A DNA stretch of 64,000 nucleotides. Origin: Bradyrhizobium sp. 170 (GTDB taxonomy: Bacteria > Pseudomonadota > Alphaproteobacteria > Rhizobiales > Xanthobacteraceae). The position numbers and the translations under genes are program-made. Of the stretch, positions 50,403-59,890 are shown piece by piece. The stretch spans positions 6,262,001-6,326,000 of the forward strand of contig NZ_CP064703.1 of the NCBI RefSeq assembly GCF_023101085.1. The letters are read 5' to 3'. The notes under the pieces were generated by a model. The model saw only the letters and a list, made by a program, of their open reading frames with translations. It searched no databases and was not told the origin of the DNA. Each line of letters starts with the position of its first letter. Position 1 is the stretch's first letter.

Positions 50403-51343
50403 CAGTAGCGAATCCTGGGATCGAGCACGGTATAGATCATGTCAACCGCCAGGTTGATCATGACGTAGACGAATGAAAACAGCAGGATCACGGCCTGGAT
50501 CGTCGGATAATCGCGCGCCAGCACCGCGTCCACCGTGAGCCTGCCAAGGCCGGGGATCGTGAACACGCTTTCGGTCACGACGACGCCGCCGATCAGGAGC
50601 GCCACGCCGAGGCCGATCACCGTGACGATCGGCACCGCCGCATTGCGCAGCGCATGGCGGAACAGCACCTTTCGCTCGGACTGTCCCTTGGCGCGCGCGG
50701 TGCGGATGTAATCTTCCGAGAGCACCTCGAGCACGCTGGTGCGGGTCATGCGCGCAATCAGCGCGATATAAATCACCGACAGGGTTACGGACGGCAGGAT
50801 CAGCCGCTGCACCCAGCCGCCAACCCCCTCCGAGATTCGCTGATAGCCCTGCACCGGCAGCCAGTTCAAATAGACCGCGAACAGGTAGATCAGGAGGTAG
50901 CCGATCACGAACACGGGCACGGAAAAGCCAAGCACCGAAAAGCCCATCACGATGCGGTCAATCCACGAACCGTGCCGGTGCGCCGCCAGCACGCCGAGCG
51001 GAACAGCGACAAACACCGCAATCAGAATCGTGAACAAGGCGAGCGACAGGGTCGGCTCGATCCGCTCGCCGATCAGCGAGGCCACCGTCTTCTTGAAGAA
51101 GAAGCTTTCGCCGAAATTACCGGTCAGCACCCTGCCCGACCAGATCACGAATTGCTCGATCATCGGCCGGTCGAGGCCGAGTTGGCTGCGGATCTGCACC
51201 ACCTGCTCGGTGGTGGCATTGTCGCCGGCGATGACTGCCGCCGGGTCGGACGGGGTCAGCCGCAGCATCAGGAAGATGAAGACCGCGACCACCAGCATCA
51301 CGGGGACCGTGCCGAGCAATCGCCGGAAGAAATAGCCATACAT
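50402..51343 (-). CDS. Peptide ABC importer permease (DppB type)
   Basis: 313 aa. MYGYFFRRLLGTVPVMLVVA, then an N-terminal helix, a large periplasmic segment (VQIRSQLGLDRPMIEQFVIW), and the EAA loop RTARAKGQSERKVLFRHALRN, matching DppB/OppB. First permease of the operon; a hairpin separates it from the substrate-binding protein gene. Confidence 0.93.
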   Translation of the reverse strand: MYGYFFRRLLGTVPVMLVVAVFIFLMLRLTPSDPAAVIAGDNATTEQVVQIRSQLGLDRPMIEQFVIWSGRVLTGNFGESFFFKKTVASLIGERIEPTLSLALFTILIAVFVAVPLGVLAAHRHGSWIDRIVMGFSVLGFSVPVFVIGYLLIYLFAVYLNWLPVQGYQRISEGVGGWVQRLILPSVTLSVIYIALIARMTRTSVLEVLSEDYIRTARAKGQSERKVLFRHALRNAAVPIVTVIGLGVALLIGGVVVTESVFTIPGLGRLTVDAVLARDYPTIQAVILLFSFVYVMINLAVDMIYTVLDPRIRY

Positions 51344-51365
51344 AGATCGATCCCCGAAACGAAAC

Positions 51366-51384
51366 GGGCGGCGGGAAGCCGCCC
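51366..51384 (-). promoter_or_regulatory. Intercistronic stem-loop between binding-protein and permease genes
   Basis: GGGCGGC (51366-51372) and GCCGCCC (51378-51384) with a 5-base loop, followed leftward by GTTTCGTTTCG. Such hairpins commonly stabilise the upstream mRNA and lower expression of downstream permeases relative to the abundant binding protein. Confidence 0.6.
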
Positions 51385-51396
51385 GCTTCCTTCACA

Positions 51397-52980
51397 TCAC
51401 TTCGTTACTTCGATGTTCCAATGCACCGGCACGGGCGCCATCAGCAAGCCCTTGACGTTCTTGCGGATGGCGATCGGCTGCACGTACTCGCCCACCGGAA
51501 TCTCGGCCGTGATCTCGATGTTGCGCTTCTGGACCGCTTCCGCGATGTCCTTCTGCTTTGCCAGATCCGTCGTGCGCGCGAAGTCGTCGCGCAGCTTCTC
51601 CATCGTCTCGTCACACGGCCAGCCGAACGACGCCTTGTCACAGGCTGCGTTCACGTAGGCGGTGGACACCGGGTTCATCACGTCTGCGACGACCCAGGCG
51701 GTGAGAAAGGCATTCCAGCCGCCGGCGCTCGGCGGATCCTTTTTGGCGCGGCGCGCAACCAAGGTCTGCCAGTCCATCGACTGCATGTCGACCTTGAAGC
51801 CGGCCTTCTCCATCAAAGACTTCGCCACCGGCGCCAGGTTGGTCAGGGCCTTCAGGTCCGTCGAATGCATTAACAACACCGGCGTGCCGTCGTAACCCGC
51901 TTCCTTAAGGAGTTCCTGCGCCTTCTTCACGTTCGAGGTGAGAATTCCGTCTGTTCCCTTGGTCGTGCCAAACGGTGTGTCGCAAATAAACAACGCCTTG
52001 CACGCCTTGATGTAATTCTCGTCGCCGATGGTCGCCATCAGGAAGTCTTCCTGGTTGAAGGCGTACCAGAGCGCCTGGCGGATTTTCGGATTGTCGAACG
52101 GCTTGTGCAGGTGGTTGGGGCGGAAGACGTACTGCGCCTTGATTTGCGGTACCTGGACGATCGCGATGTTGGGATCTTTCTTCAAAGTCCCCAGGAGATC
52201 GTGACTGGGCTGCTCGATGTAATCGATCTCGCCCTTGCTCAGCGCGTTGATCGCCTGCTGCGCGTCGGAAATGGCGCGCCACTCGACGCGATCCACCTTG
52301 GCGAGCTTGCCGCCGGCAAGACCCGAGGCCGGCTCGGCGCGCGGCTTGTACTTGTCGAACTTGACGTAGACGGTCTTGTCGCCGGGCTTCCATTCATCCC
52401 TGACGAAGACGAAGGGGCCGGAGCCGGTGAAATCCTCGATCTGCTTGTTGGGATCCGTCTCGGCGACGCGCTTGGGCATCATGAACGGCACGTTGGACGA
52501 CGGTTTTGACAGGCCAAGCAACACGAGGCCGGTCGGTTCCTTGAGCTTGATGGTGAAAGTTTTGGCATCGACCGCGTCGATGGAGTCGACGAAGGTCATC
52601 ATCTTCTGACCGAGCGAGTCCTTGACCGCCCAGCGCTTGATCGAGGCGATGCAGTCTTCCGACGTCACCGGCTTGCCGTCATGCCACAGCAAGCCGTCGC
52701 GCAGCGTAAAGGTGTAGCCCTTGCCATCAGCCGCGGCTTCGTACTTCTCCACCATCTGCGGCTTGATCTCGCCCTTTTCATCCTGTGCGAGCAGCGTGTC
52801 GTAGATCATGTAACCGTGGTTGCGGACGATGTAGGCCGTGGTCCAGATCGGATCCAGGATCTTCAGATCCGAATGCATGACGGCGCGTAACGTGGTCTGC
52901 GCAAGCGCAGGCGCTGCCGCAACAACCATCAAGCTGCCGACGCAAGTCGCAGCAAGAATTGCTTTTCTGAACGCGTTCAT
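51397..52980 (-). CDS. Peptide ABC importer, periplasmic substrate-binding protein (SBP family 5)
   Basis: 527 aa. Signal peptide (ending ALAQ) and the family-5 fold: LKILDPIWTTAYIVRNHGYM, YTFTLRDGLLWHDGKPVTSE and GSGPFVFVRDEWKPGDKTVY. Binds peptides or other di-acyl or nitrogenous compounds in the periplasm and delivers them to the permeases. Immediately upstream (52981-53384) a divergent promoter region faces the peptidase cluster, hinting at shared control. No regulator gene is visible nearby. Confidence 0.93.
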   Translation of the reverse strand: MNAFRKAILAATCVGSLMVVAAAPALAQTTLRAVMHSDLKILDPIWTTAYIVRNHGYMIYDTLLAQDEKGEIKPQMVEKYEAAADGKGYTFTLRDGLLWHDGKPVTSEDCIASIKRWAVKDSLGQKMMTFVDSIDAVDAKTFTIKLKEPTGLVLLGLSKPSSNVPFMMPKRVAETDPNKQIEDFTGSGPFVFVRDEWKPGDKTVYVKFDKYKPRAEPASGLAGGKLAKVDRVEWRAISDAQQAINALSKGEIDYIEQPSHDLLGTLKKDPNIAIVQVPQIKAQYVFRPNHLHKPFDNPKIRQALWYAFNQEDFLMATIGDENYIKACKALFICDTPFGTTKGTDGILTSNVKKAQELLKEAGYDGTPVLLMHSTDLKALTNLAPVAKSLMEKAGFKVDMQSMDWQTLVARRAKKDPPSAGGWNAFLTAWVVADVMNPVSTAYVNAACDKASFGWPCDETMEKLRDDFARTTDLAKQKDIAEAVQKRNIEITAEIPVGEYVQPIAIRKNVKGLLMAPVPVHWNIEVTK

Positions 52981-53384
52981 TCCTTCACCTCCGTTGTCGT
53001 CTCGACGCCCGAACGCCTATTGTTCGGGCCCCTGCCCGGTTTATGACCGGACTATAGGGTCGATATTCAGCTTCACAACACCCTTTTGACCCGACGACAC
53101 TGGTGACGCCGGCGCTCAGGCAGAAATCAGGACAGCCCTCCGGACAGGTCCCTCCGTGGCCGGCCTCTGCCTGCCATTGGATGGAGTGCTGCCCTGGTTC
53201 AGCTCCGCCAACACGCCTTCTCGCAAACCTACAATCAAGAATGATGCCAGAATTACCGTTGCCCCTACCGCGCACCGGGAAGGTCCGAACGTGCCATGTT
53301 TTCCCTTTACAAATCCGCCGCCGGTCCTTCTCGTAACGGGTCCACACCGAACCCAAACATTCCGGCCCAACCGGGAGGACCCAT
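52981..53384. promoter_or_regulatory. 404-bp divergent intergenic region between importer and peptidase genes
   Basis: No convincing gene. It must contain both promoters; CAATCAAGAATGATGCCAG and TTACCGTTGCC lie in it, but I cannot assign -35/-10 boxes with confidence. Confidence 0.4.
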
Positions 53385-54515
53385 ATGAACCCTGCCAACC
53401 TTCCCTTTGATTCCGAGTCCATGCTGCAGGGGTTGCGGGCCTGGGTGGAATGCGAAAGCCCCACCTGGGATGCGCGTGCGGTCGATCGTATGCTCGACCT
53501 TGCGGCGCGCGAAATGGCCATCATGGGTGCGACCATCGAACGCATCGCCGGACGGCAGGGTTTTGCCGGCTGCGTCCGCGCGCGCTTCCCTCACCCGAAG
53601 CAGGGCGAGCCTGGTATTCTGATCGCGGGCCATCTCGATACCGTCCATCCCGTCGGCACGCTGGAAAAGCTGGCATGGCGGCGCGAAGGCAACAAATGCT
53701 ACGGCCCGGGCATCTTCGACATGAAGGGTGGCAACTACCTCACCCTTGAAGCGATCCGGCAACTGGCCCGCGCCGCGTTCACGACGCCGCTGCCGATCAC
53801 CGTGCTGTTCACGCCGGACGAAGAGGTTGGCACGCCATCGACCCGCGACATCATCGAAGCCGAAGCCGCCCGCAACAAATATGTGCTGGTGCCGGAACCC
53901 GGCCGGCTCAACAACGGCGTCGTCACCGGACGTTACGCCATTGCGCGCTTCAATCTCGAAGCCGTCGGCAAGCCGAGCCATGCCGGCGCCACGCTCTCCG
54001 CCGGCCGTTCCGCGATCCGCGAGATGGCACGCCAGATTATCGCTATCGACGGCATGACGACTGAAGATTGCACTTTCTCGGTCGGCATCGTGCATGGCGG
54101 CCAATGGGTCAATTGCGTTGCCACCACCTGCACCGGCGAGGCGCTCAGCATGGCCAAACGACAGGCCGACCTCGATCGCGGCGTCGAACGGATGCTCGCG
54201 CTTTCCGGGAGCAGCAACGATGTCACGTTCAGGGTCACCCGTGGTGTGACCCGGCCGGTGTGGGAACCCGATGCCGGCACGATGGCGCTTTACGAACACG
54301 CCCGCAACGTGGCCAGGCAAATGGGCGTCGAGCTCCCGCATGGCAGCGCCGGTGGCGGCTCCGACGGTAATTTTACGGGCGCCATGGGCATCCCCACCCT
54401 TGATGGCTTGGGTGTTCGTGGCGCGGACGCTCATACGCTCAACGAACATATCGAGGTCGACAGCCTCGCCGAGCGTGGCCGTTTGATGGCCGGATTGCTG
54501 GCGACGCTGACGTGA
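53385..54515 (+). CDS. M20-family zinc metallopeptidase (glutamate carboxypeptidase-like)
   Basis: 376 aa. Zinc-ligand motifs GHLDTVHPVG near residue 82, GPGIFDMKGG near 108, catalytic Glu in DEEVGTPSTR near 146, PEPG near 172, HAG of the dimerisation lid, and the last His in ADAHTLNEH near 352. It resembles CPG2-like glutamate carboxypeptidases or peptidases that remove C-terminal amino acids. GGGAGGA before the ATG. Transcribed away from the peptide importer, it is likely the intracellular processing partner. Confidence 0.92.
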   Translation: MNPANLPFDSESMLQGLRAWVECESPTWDARAVDRMLDLAAREMAIMGATIERIAGRQGFAGCVRARFPHPKQGEPGILIAGHLDTVHPVGTLEKLAWRREGNKCYGPGIFDMKGGNYLTLEAIRQLARAAFTTPLPITVLFTPDEEVGTPSTRDIIEAEAARNKYVLVPEPGRLNNGVVTGRYAIARFNLEAVGKPSHAGATLSAGRSAIREMARQIIAIDGMTTEDCTFSVGIVHGGQWVNCVATTCTGEALSMAKRQADLDRGVERMLALSGSSNDVTFRVTRGVTRPVWEPDAGTMALYEHARNVARQMGVELPHGSAGGGSDGNFTGAMGIPTLDGLGVRGADAHTLNEHIEVDSLAERGRLMAGLLATLT

Positions 54516-54699
54516 TCTAACGCACCGCAAGACGCAGCATAGATTGCTTCCGCCTTCGCTCATTGAGCTACGGCGGACGAGTCGCTTCGCTCGCAATGAC
54601 GGTGGGGCGGCATGCAAAACGGAATTGCTTCGCAGCTTGCGCTTGCCACGATGTCACGCTTAACGTCCCCCCAACGAAAAGCATTGACCGAGAGACTTG

Positions 54700-56235
54700 A
54701 TGACCCGCATCGCCGTTGGCGCCTTTCTGCACGAGACCAACACTTTTGCGCCGACGAAGGCGACATACGAGGATTTCGTCCATGGCGGCGGCTGGCCGTC
54801 GATGGCGCATGGCGCCGATGTCCTCAAGGTCATGCGCAAGATCAATGTCGGCCTCGCTGGCTTCGTCGAGGAGGCCGAGGCCAATGGCTGGGAGCTGGTC
54901 CCGACGATCTCGGCGGCCGCGGTCCCATCGGCGCATGTCACCAACGATGCCTTCGAACGCGTCATGAAGGAGATGGTCGACGGCATCGCGGCGGCTGGAC
55001 CGATCGATGCCGTCTATCTCGATCTGCACGGCGCCATGGTCACCGAACATTACGACGACGGCGAAGGCGAAACGCTTGCCCGCGTGCGCAAGGTGATCGG
55101 CAAGGACCTGCCGCTGGTCGTGAGCCTCGACCTCCATGCTAATGTCTCGCCCGAGATGATGGAGCATGCCGACGCACTCATCGCCTACCGTACCTACCCC
55201 CACATCGACATGGCCGACACCGGCCGCGCCTGTGCAAGACACCTCGCGCTGATGCTGAAGACGGGGCAGCGTTTTGCAAAAGCGTTCCGGCAATTGCCGT
55301 TCCTGATCCCGATCTCCTGGCAATGCACCAACGACCAGCCGACCAAGGGCATCTATCAGAAGCTCGCGGCGCTGGAGAGCGACGCAGTGCCGACCCTGTC
55401 CTTTGCGCCGGGCTTCCCGGCGGCGGACTTCAGGGATTGCGGGCCGAGCGTGTTTGCCTACGGCCGGACGCAGGCCGATGCGGATGCCGCAGCCGACAAA
55501 CTGGTGGCGCTGGTCGAGAGCCACGAGGACGATTTCGACGGCCGCATCTATTCGCCCGATGATGGCGTGCGCCTCGCGATGGATCTGGCGAAATCGGCAA
55601 GTAAGCCGATCGTCATCGCCGACACCCAGGACAATCCCGGCGCCGGCGGCGATTCCGACACCACGGGCATGCTGCGCGCGCTGGTTCGCAACAGGGCAAT
55701 CGGTGCAGCCACCGGCGTGATCTACGATCCGGAGTCGGCTATCGCTGCGCATGCGGTCGGCGTCGGCGCCACGGTTACGCTGGATCTCGGCGGCAAGTCC
55801 GGCATTCCCGGCGACGCGCCGTACAGGGAAACTTTCGTCGTCGAAAAACTGTCCGACGGCAAATTCGTGGCGTCCGGCCCCTATTATCGCGGACGCGACA
55901 TGGATATGGGACTGTCCGCCTGCCTGCGCATCGGTGATATCAGAGTGGTCGTCGGCTCCTACAAGGCGCAGCTCGCGGACCAGTCGATGTACCGCTATGT
56001 CGGCATCGAGCCGACCGAACAGAAAATCCTGGTCAACAAGAGCTCGGTGCATTTCCGCGCCGATTTCGAACCGATCGCCGAAAAACTGCTGATCTGCGCC
56101 GCGCCCGGCGCGATGCCGGCCGATACGGCGGCGCTGCCCTGGACACGGCTGCGTCCGGGCATCCGCATCAAGCCGAACGGCCCTGCCTTCACCCCATCCG
56201 CTCCATCTCGCTCAACATCTAAAGTCACGGGATAA
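54700..56235 (+). CDS. M81-family metallopeptidase (MlrC-like)
   Basis: 511 aa. MTRIAVGAFLHETNTFAPTK at the N-terminus, then the zinc-site stretch LDLHGAMVTEHYDDGEGE and VSLDLHANVSP, and GDSDTTGMLRAL. These are hallmarks of the MlrC family, best known for a microcystin-degrading metallopeptidase; many family members are uncharacterised. Start ATG 54700 (a TTG three bases earlier is also in frame). The C-terminal tail is low complexity (FTPSAPSRSTSKVTG). Confidence 0.9.
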   Translation: MTRIAVGAFLHETNTFAPTKATYEDFVHGGGWPSMAHGADVLKVMRKINVGLAGFVEEAEANGWELVPTISAAAVPSAHVTNDAFERVMKEMVDGIAAAGPIDAVYLDLHGAMVTEHYDDGEGETLARVRKVIGKDLPLVVSLDLHANVSPEMMEHADALIAYRTYPHIDMADTGRACARHLALMLKTGQRFAKAFRQLPFLIPISWQCTNDQPTKGIYQKLAALESDAVPTLSFAPGFPAADFRDCGPSVFAYGRTQADADAAADKLVALVESHEDDFDGRIYSPDDGVRLAMDLAKSASKPIVIADTQDNPGAGGDSDTTGMLRALVRNRAIGAATGVIYDPESAIAAHAVGVGATVTLDLGGKSGIPGDAPYRETFVVEKLSDGKFVASGPYYRGRDMDMGLSACLRIGDIRVVVGSYKAQLADQSMYRYVGIEPTEQKILVNKSSVHFRADFEPIAEKLLICAAPGAMPADTAALPWTRLRPGIRIKPNGPAFTPSAPSRSTSKVTG

Positions 56236-56240
56236 CAGAC

Positions 56241-57413
56241 ATGCCCACCATCGACCGCATCGACGGCTATGCCGAGGAACTCACTGCCATCAGACGCGAC
56301 CTGCACGCCCATCCCGAGATCGGCTTCGAGGAAGTGCGTACCTCCGGCATCGTCGCGGAGAAGCTGAAGGGATGGGGCATCGAGGTGCATCGCGGCCTCG
56401 GCGGCACCGGCGTGATCGGCGTGCTCAAGGGCAAGGGCAGTGGCGGCAAGCGCATCGGCCTGCGCGCCGACATGGATGCGCTGCCGATGGAAGAGAATAC
56501 CAACCTGAAATGGCGTTCGACCATTCCCGGCCGCTTCCACGGCTGCGGCCATGACGGCCACACCACCATACTGCTCGGCACCGCGCGCTATCTGGCCGAG
56601 ACCAGGAATTTCGACGGCACCGTGCATTTCATCTTCCAGCCCGCCGAGGAAGGCCTCGGCGGTGCACGCGCCATGATCAAGGACGGCCTGTTCCAGAAAT
56701 TCCCCTGCGACGAGGTCTATGGCTTGCACAACGCGCCCGACCTCAACCACGGCGAGATCGCGATCCTGCCGGGACCTGCGATGGCCGGCGCCGATTTCTT
56801 CGACATCACTATCCAGGGCTACGGCGCACATGGCGCGATGCCGGAACGCTCCAAGGACGCGGTGGTGATCGCGACGACACTGGCGCAGGCGTTGCAGACC
56901 ATCGTCAGCCGCAACGTCGATCCCTTGAAGGCGGCGGTGATGTCGATCACCCAGATTCACGCGGGCTCCGCCTATAATGTAATCCCCGGCGACGCCAAGC
57001 TGTGCGGCACGGTGCGCGCGTTCGACGACGGCGTGCGCGCGCTGATCCGTGAACGCATGCGCACGATCAGCGCCGGCATTGCCGCGACCTTCCAGTGCGA
57101 AATATCCGTCGATATCCGCGATGGTTTCAGCGTGCTGGTCAACGAGGAAGAACAGTCCAAGGTGGTCGAGGAGGTGGCGAAGACGATCGTCGATCCGGCC
57201 AATGTGTTGACGCGCTCGACGCCCAAAATGGGCAGCGAGGATTTCGCCGACATGATGCAGGTGGTGCCCGGCGCCTATTTCTGGATCGGCCATGACGGCT
57301 CGGTGCCGGTGCACAATCCCGGCTACGTCCTCGACGACAAGATTCTGCCGATCGGCGCCAGCATGTTCGCCCGCATCATCGAAACCCGTCTCCCGGTAGG
57401 TTCGCATGCATAA
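56241..57413 (+). CDS. M20-family amidohydrolase (hippurate hydrolase / HipO-like)
   Basis: 390 aa. IRRDLHAHPEIGFEEVRTS near residue 17, RADMDALPMEE, GCGHDGHTTILLG near 96 (metal ligands), and PAEEGLGGARAMI near 133. This is the M20D set that cleaves N-acylated amino acids such as hippurate or IAA conjugates. It lies five bases after the M81 gene and overlaps the amidase gene by eight bases. Confidence 0.93.
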   Translation: MPTIDRIDGYAEELTAIRRDLHAHPEIGFEEVRTSGIVAEKLKGWGIEVHRGLGGTGVIGVLKGKGSGGKRIGLRADMDALPMEENTNLKWRSTIPGRFHGCGHDGHTTILLGTARYLAETRNFDGTVHFIFQPAEEGLGGARAMIKDGLFQKFPCDEVYGLHNAPDLNHGEIAILPGPAMAGADFFDITIQGYGAHGAMPERSKDAVVIATTLAQALQTIVSRNVDPLKAAVMSITQIHAGSAYNVIPGDAKLCGTVRAFDDGVRALIRERMRTISAGIAATFQCEISVDIRDGFSVLVNEEEQSKVVEEVAKTIVDPANVLTRSTPKMGSEDFADMMQVVPGAYFWIGHDGSVPVHNPGYVLDDKILPIGASMFARIIETRLPVGSHA

Positions 57414-58830
57414 ACCAGCCGCCGAAGAAGAGATCACCTCGCTGCATGACCTTTCCGCCGTCGACCTGATCGCCGGCTATCGCGCCAAGCAGTTCTCGCC
57501 ATCGGAAGTGCTGGAGGAAGTGATTGAGCATGTCGCGGCATGGGAACCGCACATCAAGGCGCTCTATTTGTTCGATCCCGACGCCGCGCGCGCCGCCGCA
57601 AAGGTATCGACCGATCGCTGGCAGAGGGGCGAACCAACCGGCACGCTCGACGGCGTGCCCGTCACCATCAAGGACAATATCGCCACCAAAGGTCAGCCGA
57701 TCCCGCTGGGTGCCGCCAGCGTCAAGCTTGTACCGGCGGAGAAAGATGCGCCGCCCGCCGCGCGGCTGCGTGAATCCGGCGCAATCATCTTCGCCAAAAC
57801 GACGATGCCGGACTACGGCATGCTGTCGTCGGGCCTCTCCAGTTTCCATCCCCTCACCCGCAATCCCTGGGACCTGGCCAAGAATCCCGGCGGCTCCTCT
57901 TCCGGCGCGGGCGCGGCAGGCGCGGCCGGTTACGGCCCGTTGCATCTCGGCACCGACATCGGCGGCTCGGTGCGGCTGCCGGCCTCGTGGTGCGGCCTCG
58001 TCGCACTGAAGCCGAGTTTTGGGCGCGTTCCGTACGATCCGCCCTATGTCGGCCGCGTCGCCGGGCCGATGACCCGCACCGTCGACGATGCGGCGCTGAT
58101 GATGTGCGTATTGTCGAAGCCGGACCGCCGCGACGGCATGAGCCTGCCGGCCGACAGCAGCATTCACTGGAAGACACTCGACAAGTCACCGCGCAAGCTG
58201 CGCATTGGCCTGATGCTCGATGCCGGTGCAGGCCAGGCGCTCGAAAGCGACGTGCGAAGCGTTGCCGTCAAAGCCGCCAAGGCGTTCGAGTCCGCCGGCG
58301 CCGTCGTCACCGAGGTCGACGGCATCCTGACGCGCGAGATGCTCGATGGGATCGACAATTTCTTTCGGGCGCGAATGTGGGATGATCTCTCAAAACTTTC
58401 GCCCGAGGAACGCGGCAAGGTACTGCCCTACATCCACACATGGGCGGAAGCCGGAGCAAGACTTTCCGGCGTCGACGTCATCAGGGGCTTCAACGCCACG
58501 ATGGCGATCCGCGCGGCGGCCGCAAAGCTGTTCTGCGACCTTGACTACGTGATCTCGCCGGTGTCGCCGGTGGTGAACTTCCCGGCCGAATTCGCCGCGC
58601 CGATCAACGACCCCGACAAGCCGTTCGAGCACATCGGCTTTACCGTGCCGTGGAATATGTCCGAAAATCCCGCGATCTCGCTCAATGGCGGTTACGACGC
58701 GAAGGGTTTCCCGATCGGCGTGCAGATCGTCGGCCGCCGCTTCGACGATCTCGGCGTGCTCGGCATGGCCAAGGCGTTCGAAGGCCTGCGCGGCCCGCAG
58801 CGGCCGTGGCCGTCGCCGCCGAAGAAGTAA
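57406..58830 (+). CDS. Amidase signature family enzyme
   Basis: 474 aa. The Ser-Ser-Lys triad is present: Lys in TIKDNIATKG near residue 87, the signature GGSSSGAGAAGAAG near 163-176 and the nucleophile Ser in GTDIGGSVRLPAS near 186. Hydrolyses amides or carbamates; GatA-like in fold but in a catabolic setting. Overlap with the preceding gene implies coupled translation. With the peptidases upstream it forms an amide-cleaving operon. Confidence 0.94.
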   Translation: MHKPAAEEEITSLHDLSAVDLIAGYRAKQFSPSEVLEEVIEHVAAWEPHIKALYLFDPDAARAAAKVSTDRWQRGEPTGTLDGVPVTIKDNIATKGQPIPLGAASVKLVPAEKDAPPAARLRESGAIIFAKTTMPDYGMLSSGLSSFHPLTRNPWDLAKNPGGSSSGAGAAGAAGYGPLHLGTDIGGSVRLPASWCGLVALKPSFGRVPYDPPYVGRVAGPMTRTVDDAALMMCVLSKPDRRDGMSLPADSSIHWKTLDKSPRKLRIGLMLDAGAGQALESDVRSVAVKAAKAFESAGAVVTEVDGILTREMLDGIDNFFRARMWDDLSKLSPEERGKVLPYIHTWAEAGARLSGVDVIRGFNATMAIRAAAAKLFCDLDYVISPVSPVVNFPAEFAAPINDPDKPFEHIGFTVPWNMSENPAISLNGGYDAKGFPIGVQIVGRRFDDLGVLGMAKAFEGLRGPQRPWPSPPKK

Positions 58831-58838
58831 CCTCTATC

Positions 58839-58955
58839 CGTCATTCCGGGGCGCCGCGAAGCGGCGAACCCGGAATCCATGCGCACACACATGCGATCGA
58901 AGTCGTGGATGCATGGATTCCGGGTTCGCGCCAAGTGGCGCGCCCCGGAATGACG
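58839..58955. repeat. 117-bp palindromic intergenic repeat (CGTCATTCCGGGGCG family)
   Basis: Perfect outer arms CGTCATTCCGGGGCG and CGCCCCGGAATGACG, with inner arms around ACCCGGAATCCATG/CATGGATTCCGGGT. Occupies the gap between amidase and enoyl-CoA hydratase genes. Confidence 0.85.
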
Positions 58956-58999
58956 AGTTAGAAATGACCGACAAAAGAACACAGGAAGGAAACAACCCC

Positions 59000-59890
59000 A
59001 TGGCGTATGAGACCATCAAGTACGAGGTCGAAGATCAGATTCTCACCATCACGCTGAACCGGCCCGACAAGCTCAACGCCTTCAACGGCACGATGCAGCA
59101 GGAACTGATCGACGCCTTCGACGCGGCCGACAAGGACGACAATGTCCGCGCCATCATCGTCACCGGCGCAGGCCGCGGCTTTTGCGCCGGCGCCGACCTC
59201 TCGTCTGGCGCCAATACCTTCGACCGCGACGCGCGGCGTGGTCCGGTAAAGCGGCTTGCCAGCGGCGCGGTCGACTACAGCGATCCCATGGTGCGCGACG
59301 GCGGCGGCCAGGTGACCCTGCGGATCTTCAAGTGCCTGAAGCCCGTGATCGCGGCGGTGAACGGCCCCGCCGTCGGCATCGGCGTCACCATGCAGCTTGC
59401 GATGGATATCCGTATCGCCTCCGAAGCCGCGCGCTTCGGTTTCGTGTTTTCCCAGCGCGGCATCGTTCCCGAGGCCGCCTCGAGCTGGTTCCTGCCGCGC
59501 ATCGTCGGCATCTCGCAGGCGCTGGAATGGTGCTATTCGGGGCGCGTGTTCCCGGCCCAAGAAGCGCTGGCCGGCCGCCTCATCAGCAAGGTGGTGCCGC
59601 CGGATGATCTGTCGCCGACGGCGCGCGCGCTCGCCAAGGAATTCATCGGAAAGACTGCGCCGGTGTCGGTGGCGCTGATCCGGCAGATGATGTGGCGCAT
59701 GATGGGCGCCGACGATCCGATGGAAGCCCACAAGGTCGACAGCCGCGGCATCTACGCGCGCGGACGAAGCGACGACGTCAAGGAAGGCGTGGTGTCGTTC
59801 CTGGAAAAGCGCCCGGCCGAGTTCAAGAACAAGGTTTCCAGCGACATGCCCGACTATTTCCCGTGGTGGCCAGAGCGCGAGTATAAGTGA
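59000..59890 (+). CDS. Enoyl-CoA hydratase/isomerase (crotonase family)
   Basis: 296 aa. LTITLNRPDKLNAFN, the oxyanion-hole motifs GAGRGFCAGADLSSG near residue 57 and VNGPAVGIGVTMQLAMD near 118, and the active-site stretch QRGIVPEAASSWFLPRI near 153. Handles acyl-CoA produced after amide cleavage or fatty-acid breakdown. The start at 59000 has AGGAAGGA upstream; an upstream ATG at 58964 is possible. The C-terminus is extended past the usual EKRP ending (EFKNKVSSDMPDYFPWW). Confidence 0.9.
   Translation: MAYETIKYEVEDQILTITLNRPDKLNAFNGTMQQELIDAFDAADKDDNVRAIIVTGAGRGFCAGADLSSGANTFDRDARRGPVKRLASGAVDYSDPMVRDGGGQVTLRIFKCLKPVIAAVNGPAVGIGVTMQLAMDIRIASEAARFGFVFSQRGIVPEAASSWFLPRIVGISQALEWCYSGRVFPAQEALAGRLISKVVPPDDLSPTARALAKEFIGKTAPVSVALIRQMMWRMMGADDPMEAHKVDSRGIYARGRSDDVKEGVVSFLEKRPAEFKNKVSSDMPDYFPWWPEREYK

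Noticed and set aside
53307..54617. 436-codon frame opposite the M20 peptidase
   Set aside because: Shadow of the peptidase gene; the plus-strand product has all zinc-site motifs.
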